From: Bordetella parapertussis
GTDB lineage: Bacteria; Pseudomonadota; Gammaproteobacteria; Burkholderiales; Burkholderiaceae_C
Direction: 5' to 3'
DNA length: 7,495 nucleotides
Assembly: GCA_945871945.1 (NCBI GenBank)
Contig: CAMBXY010000069.1
Location: 1 to 7,495 of the forward strand
The notes beneath the pieces were generated by a model, which was given only the letters and a program-made list of their open reading frames with translations, was not told the DNA's origin and searched no databases. Position 1 is the first letter of the stretch. Each line of letters starts with the position of its first letter. A program made the translations under genes and the position numbers. This document shows positions 5,813-7,495 of this stretch, one piece after another.

Positions 5813-6871
5813 TTAAAACCTTGTCACCACTTGAAATTGATGACCTTGGGCGCGCGCCATATAAATGGGTGCATTTTTAAAATGGTTACCCATGTAACTG
5901 GCGCCTCTGGCGCTTTGGTAGGGCAAGTTGCGCTTGGACATATGCGACCAATGCTCGGGCAGGTGTAAGTTTTGGTCGAACATGGCGGCCAAGAAATGCA
6001 TGCCTTCATAGGCCGATTGGCCCAAGGCGTTGAGCACCGGCGCACGCAAGCCATGGCAGGCACTGAAGCGCTCTTGTAAAGATAAATTGGCGTCGGTTTG
6101 CAAGCTGGCAAAGTAGCTGGCGGCCACATAAAGGCCTTCGGTTTTGTCCGAGCCTATACCCATGAGCACGTTTTCTTCAATTGCGCAAGACAAACGCACG
6201 GCGCGACGACTCAAGCCCGCATGGCCAAATTGCCGGTTGAAGGCGATGGCATCTTGGCCCACCAAAGACACCAGCACAGCGTCGGCTTGCAGGCTTTGCA
6301 AACGATCAAGAACCGCAGAAAAATCTTGGGTGCCAAAAGGTAAATACACGGAGTCAAGCACCACGCCGCCAGTTTGCTCTACATATTTTCGGGCCAAGCG
6401 GTTTGACACACGCGGCCAAACATAGTCGTTACCCACGAACAACCAACGCTTGGCTTTTTCATGGCGACTGAGCCAATCAATGGCAGGACGCAACTGCTGG
6501 GCCGGCGTCTCGCCCAAGGTAAAAACCCCTGGTGTGACCTCGCCACCTTCGTATAAAGGGGTATACACATAAGGCAGCATGCCGCCAACAGCTTGCACAA
6601 TGCGCTCGCGCACCGCGCTGGTGTGCATGCCGACCAAAGCTTCAATGCCATGGCTGTCTATGCTGCGCAGTAATTCTTCTTCAAAGTTCGGCGACTCGTC
6701 ACAGGCGTTGAAGCAGACCAAGCGCACCTGTCTGCCTGCAATGCCGTTGCGTTGGTTGAGTTCTGCCACAGCCAGCTCGGCACTTGCCATTGCTGAAGGC
6801 GACCAAATGCCAGCCGCGCCGTCTTGGGCCACACATAAACCCAGGGTGATGTGTTGTGAATCCACTGGCAT
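5813..6871 (-). CDS. AmiC-like cytoplasmic amide-binding sensor protein (leaderless Peripla_BP_5/6 domain)
   Basis: This is a 352-aa (from 6871) type I binding-protein fold closely resembling Pseudomonas AmiC, the amide sensor of the amidase operon. Matching landmarks are ITLGLCVAQDG (8-18), LVGMHTSAVRERIV (79-92), YTPLYEGGEVTPGVF (103-117), and FVGNDYVWPRVSNRL (145-159) against AmiC's GSDYIYPRESN. By eye and from memory, AmiC's Ser85 and Tyr150 appear kept, while Tyr83 and Thr106 appear as His and Pro. No signal peptide or lipobox exists with any start, so it should be cytoplasmic. Start is uncertain. The ATG at 6869-6871 puts the fold at AmiC's own N-terminal position and numbering; the frame stays open to ATGs at 6922 and 6976 (387 aa), but that extension is Arg/His/Trp-rich, uses rare-looking codons, and contains a 19-bp palindrome. 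None has a good ribosome site. An alternative role as a second transport binding protein is unlikely without a leader. Confidence 0.85.
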   Translation of the reverse strand: MPVDSQHITLGLCVAQDGAAGIWSPSAMASAELAVAELNQRNGIAGRQVRLVCFNACDESPNFEEELLRSIDSHGIEALVGMHTSAVRERIVQAVGGMLPYVYTPLYEGGEVTPGVFTLGETPAQQLRPAIDWLSRHEKAKRWLFVGNDYVWPRVSNRLARKYVEQTGGVVLDSVYLPFGTQDFSAVLDRLQSLQADAVLVSLVGQDAIAFNRQFGHAGLSRRAVRLSCAIEENVLMGIGSDKTEGLYVAASYFASLQTDANLSLQERFSACHGLRAPVLNALGQSAYEGMHFLAAMFDQNLHLPEHWSHMSKRNLPYQSARGASYMGNHFKNAPIYMARAQGHQFQVVTRF

Positions 6872-6876
6872 GGCAA

Positions 6877-6893
6877 GCGAGCGCCGTGCTCGC
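6877..6893 (-). promoter_or_regulatory. GC-rich inverted repeat just upstream of the preferred AmiC-like start
   Basis: GCGAGC and GCTCGC (6 bp each) flank a 5-nt loop, ending 5 nt before the ATG at 6869-6871. In mRNA it would fold over the place where a ribosome site should be, and no Shine-Dalgarno is visible there. Either translation from this start is weak or structure-controlled, or the true start lies further upstream and the repeat is just coding sequence. Confidence 0.35.
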
Positions 6894-6920
6894 CATGTGC
6901 GCACTTTTTGGGGGTGATGC

Positions 6921-6939
6921 ATGCATGAAATTCGTGCAT
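6921..6939. promoter_or_regulatory. 19-bp imperfect palindrome, candidate operator
   Basis: ATGCATGAAATTCGTGCAT pairs 8 of 9 arm positions about a central A, with one mismatch (T against G). Length and symmetry fit a dimeric winged-helix site such as a MarR operator. It lies between the preferred AmiC-like start and the divergent promoters, inside the coding frame only if the longer starts are used. The protein that binds it is not shown by the sequence. Confidence 0.45.
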
Positions 6940-7020
6940 CTTTTCCCCTGAATTGACCACTCCAATGACTGCCCATGGTGCCTACGCCAACCTTTTCACC
7001 TGCAAGCTAACAAGAATGCC

Positions 7021-7049
7021 CCAAGGCGCAACAAAGATGTTGTCCTTGG
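7021..7049. promoter_or_regulatory. 29-bp nested inverted repeat, candidate operator or leader hairpin
   Basis: Outer arms CCAAGG and CCTTGG enclose inner arms CAACA and TGTTG around an AAGA centre; the arms are separated by CG on the left and T on the right. That gives 11 paired positions with a small internal loop. The right arm overlaps the candidate -35 of the MarR promoter (7040-7045), a position suited to autorepression. If transcribed it would also form a stable hairpin with a four-base loop. Confidence 0.5.
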
Positions 7050-7068
7050 AAAAGAAGTTCATTAGACT
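7040..7068 (+). promoter_or_regulatory. Candidate sigma70 promoter of the MarR gene
   Basis: TTGTCC (7040-7045, four of six) and TAGACT (7063-7068, four of six) are separated by 17 bp and lie 32 nt before the MarR start codon. The -35 overlaps the inverted repeat at 7021-7049. On the opposite strand TCTAAT (7061-7066, five of six) could be the -10 for the AmiC-like gene, but its -35 is poor. Divergent overlapping promoters would allow one operator to control both genes. Confidence 0.35.
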
Positions 7069-7100
7069 ATCAGAAATTCAACAAAATGTAAGCAGGATAT

Positions 7101-7495
7101 ATGCCTAGGCCAGACCTGAATAACTACCTCTCCTATCTGCTGGCTTCGGCCAACCGCACGATGAGCATGGGCTTGGGCAAGGCCATCGCCGCAGAAAAAA
7201 TGACCGAGCAGCACTGGCGCATATTGCAAGTGTTGTCAGATGAAAACGGTCGCGCCATGGGGGAATTGGCCGAGTTGGTGCTGATGAACCACCCCGCCCT
7301 CACCAAAAACATAGACAAACTGGTCAGCCGAGGCTTGGTCTTGCGCAACACATCGCCAGACGACAGCCGCAAAGTGCTGGTTTTTATCTCCAACACCGGC
7401 TTGGCCATGGTGCAACGCCTGACCGCCCAAGTCGACGCCCACCACCAGTCCATCCACAAGGTCCTGGGTGTGCGTAAAACCGAGCAGCTGAAAAA
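7101..7495 (+). CDS. MarR-family transcriptional regulator (partial, 3' end off the window)
   Basis: The first 131 codons of a MarR-type regulator are visible; the frame is still open at the window edge. It begins MPRPDLNNYLSYLLASANR, an N-terminal dimerisation helix. The winged helix follows at about 33-100: MTEQHWRILQVLSD, then AMGELAELVLMNHPALTKNIDKL (recognition region), then the wing with SPDDSRKVLVFISNTG (Asp88 and Arg90 are the conserved wing residues), and the start of the C-terminal dimer helices. Start ATG 7101 is fixed: an in-frame TAA lies at 7089-7091, and AGGA sits 3 nt before the ATG. It is divergent from the AmiC-like/amidase/transporter cluster, the usual place for a local regulator. 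MarR proteins often repress and are released by small ligands; whether this one binds an amide directly or acts with the AmiC-like protein is unknown. Confidence 0.92.
   Translation, partial: MPRPDLNNYLSYLLASANRTMSMGLGKAIAAEKMTEQHWRILQVLSDENGRAMGELAELVLMNHPALTKNIDKLVSRGLVLRNTSPDDSRKVLVFISNTGLAMVQRLTAQVDAHHQSIHKVLGVRKTEQLK

Larger units (their letters stand above)
6872..7100. promoter_or_regulatory. Divergent control region between the AmiC-like and MarR genes
   Basis: This 229-nt stretch (124 nt if the AmiC-like gene starts at 6976) separates divergent genes. It holds two unrelated inverted repeats (6921-6939 and 7021-7049), a short GC hairpin (6877-6893), and overlapping -10-like elements on both strands: TAGACT on plus at 7063-7068, and TCTAAT on minus at 7061-7066. 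The right half is AT-rich, as expected of promoters. No tRNA, small RNA or ORF of its own is convincing here. Confidence 0.6.

Noticed and set aside
7133..7459. Minus-strand frame of 108 aa opposite the MarR gene
   Set aside because: The plus-strand MarR frame has a fixed start, ribosome site and clear winged-helix residues; the antisense frame has none.

Overview
The window looks like chromosomal DNA from a betaproteobacterium, most likely order Burkholderiales and near Comamonadaceae. This is an inference from moderate-to-high GC, heavy use of TTG and GGC codons, and protein style (for example a Tat-like RRKFIQ leader on a HAAT-type binding protein). I cannot name a species. No mobile element, CRISPR array, rRNA or tRNA is visible.

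Almost the whole window is one minus-strand gene cluster for uptake and hydrolysis of a small amide. In transcription order it runs: a leaderless AmiC-like ligand-binding protein (5813-6871, possibly starting at 6976); an amidase-signature hydrolase whose Lys96/Ser171/Ser195 positions coincide with the Rhodococcus nitrile-pathway amidase (4197-5714); an exported Peripla_BP-type solute-binding protein (2893-4119); two LivH/LivM (UrtB/UrtC)-type permeases (1984-2850 and 971-1987); and two LivG/UrtD- and LivF/UrtE-type ATPases (252-974, and 1-236, which runs off the left edge). The permease and first ATPase genes overlap by 4 nt. The larger gaps (98, 77 and 42 nt) flank the amidase and binding-protein genes.

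On the right, diverging from the cluster on the plus strand, is a MarR-family regulator (7101 to the right edge, 3' end missing). The region between it and the AmiC-like gene holds two separate inverted repeats and overlapping candidate promoters, so it looks like a shared control region.

Proposed logic (inference): the ABC importer brings in an amide or urea-like compound, the amidase releases ammonium plus a carboxylate, and the cytoplasmic AmiC-like paralogue of the binding protein senses the same ligand. In Pseudomonas AmiC works with the RNA-binding antiterminator AmiR. No AmiR is visible here and the neighbouring regulator is a MarR protein, so the sensor-to-transcription link may be different. 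That pairing, together with the control region, is the most interesting part of the window.
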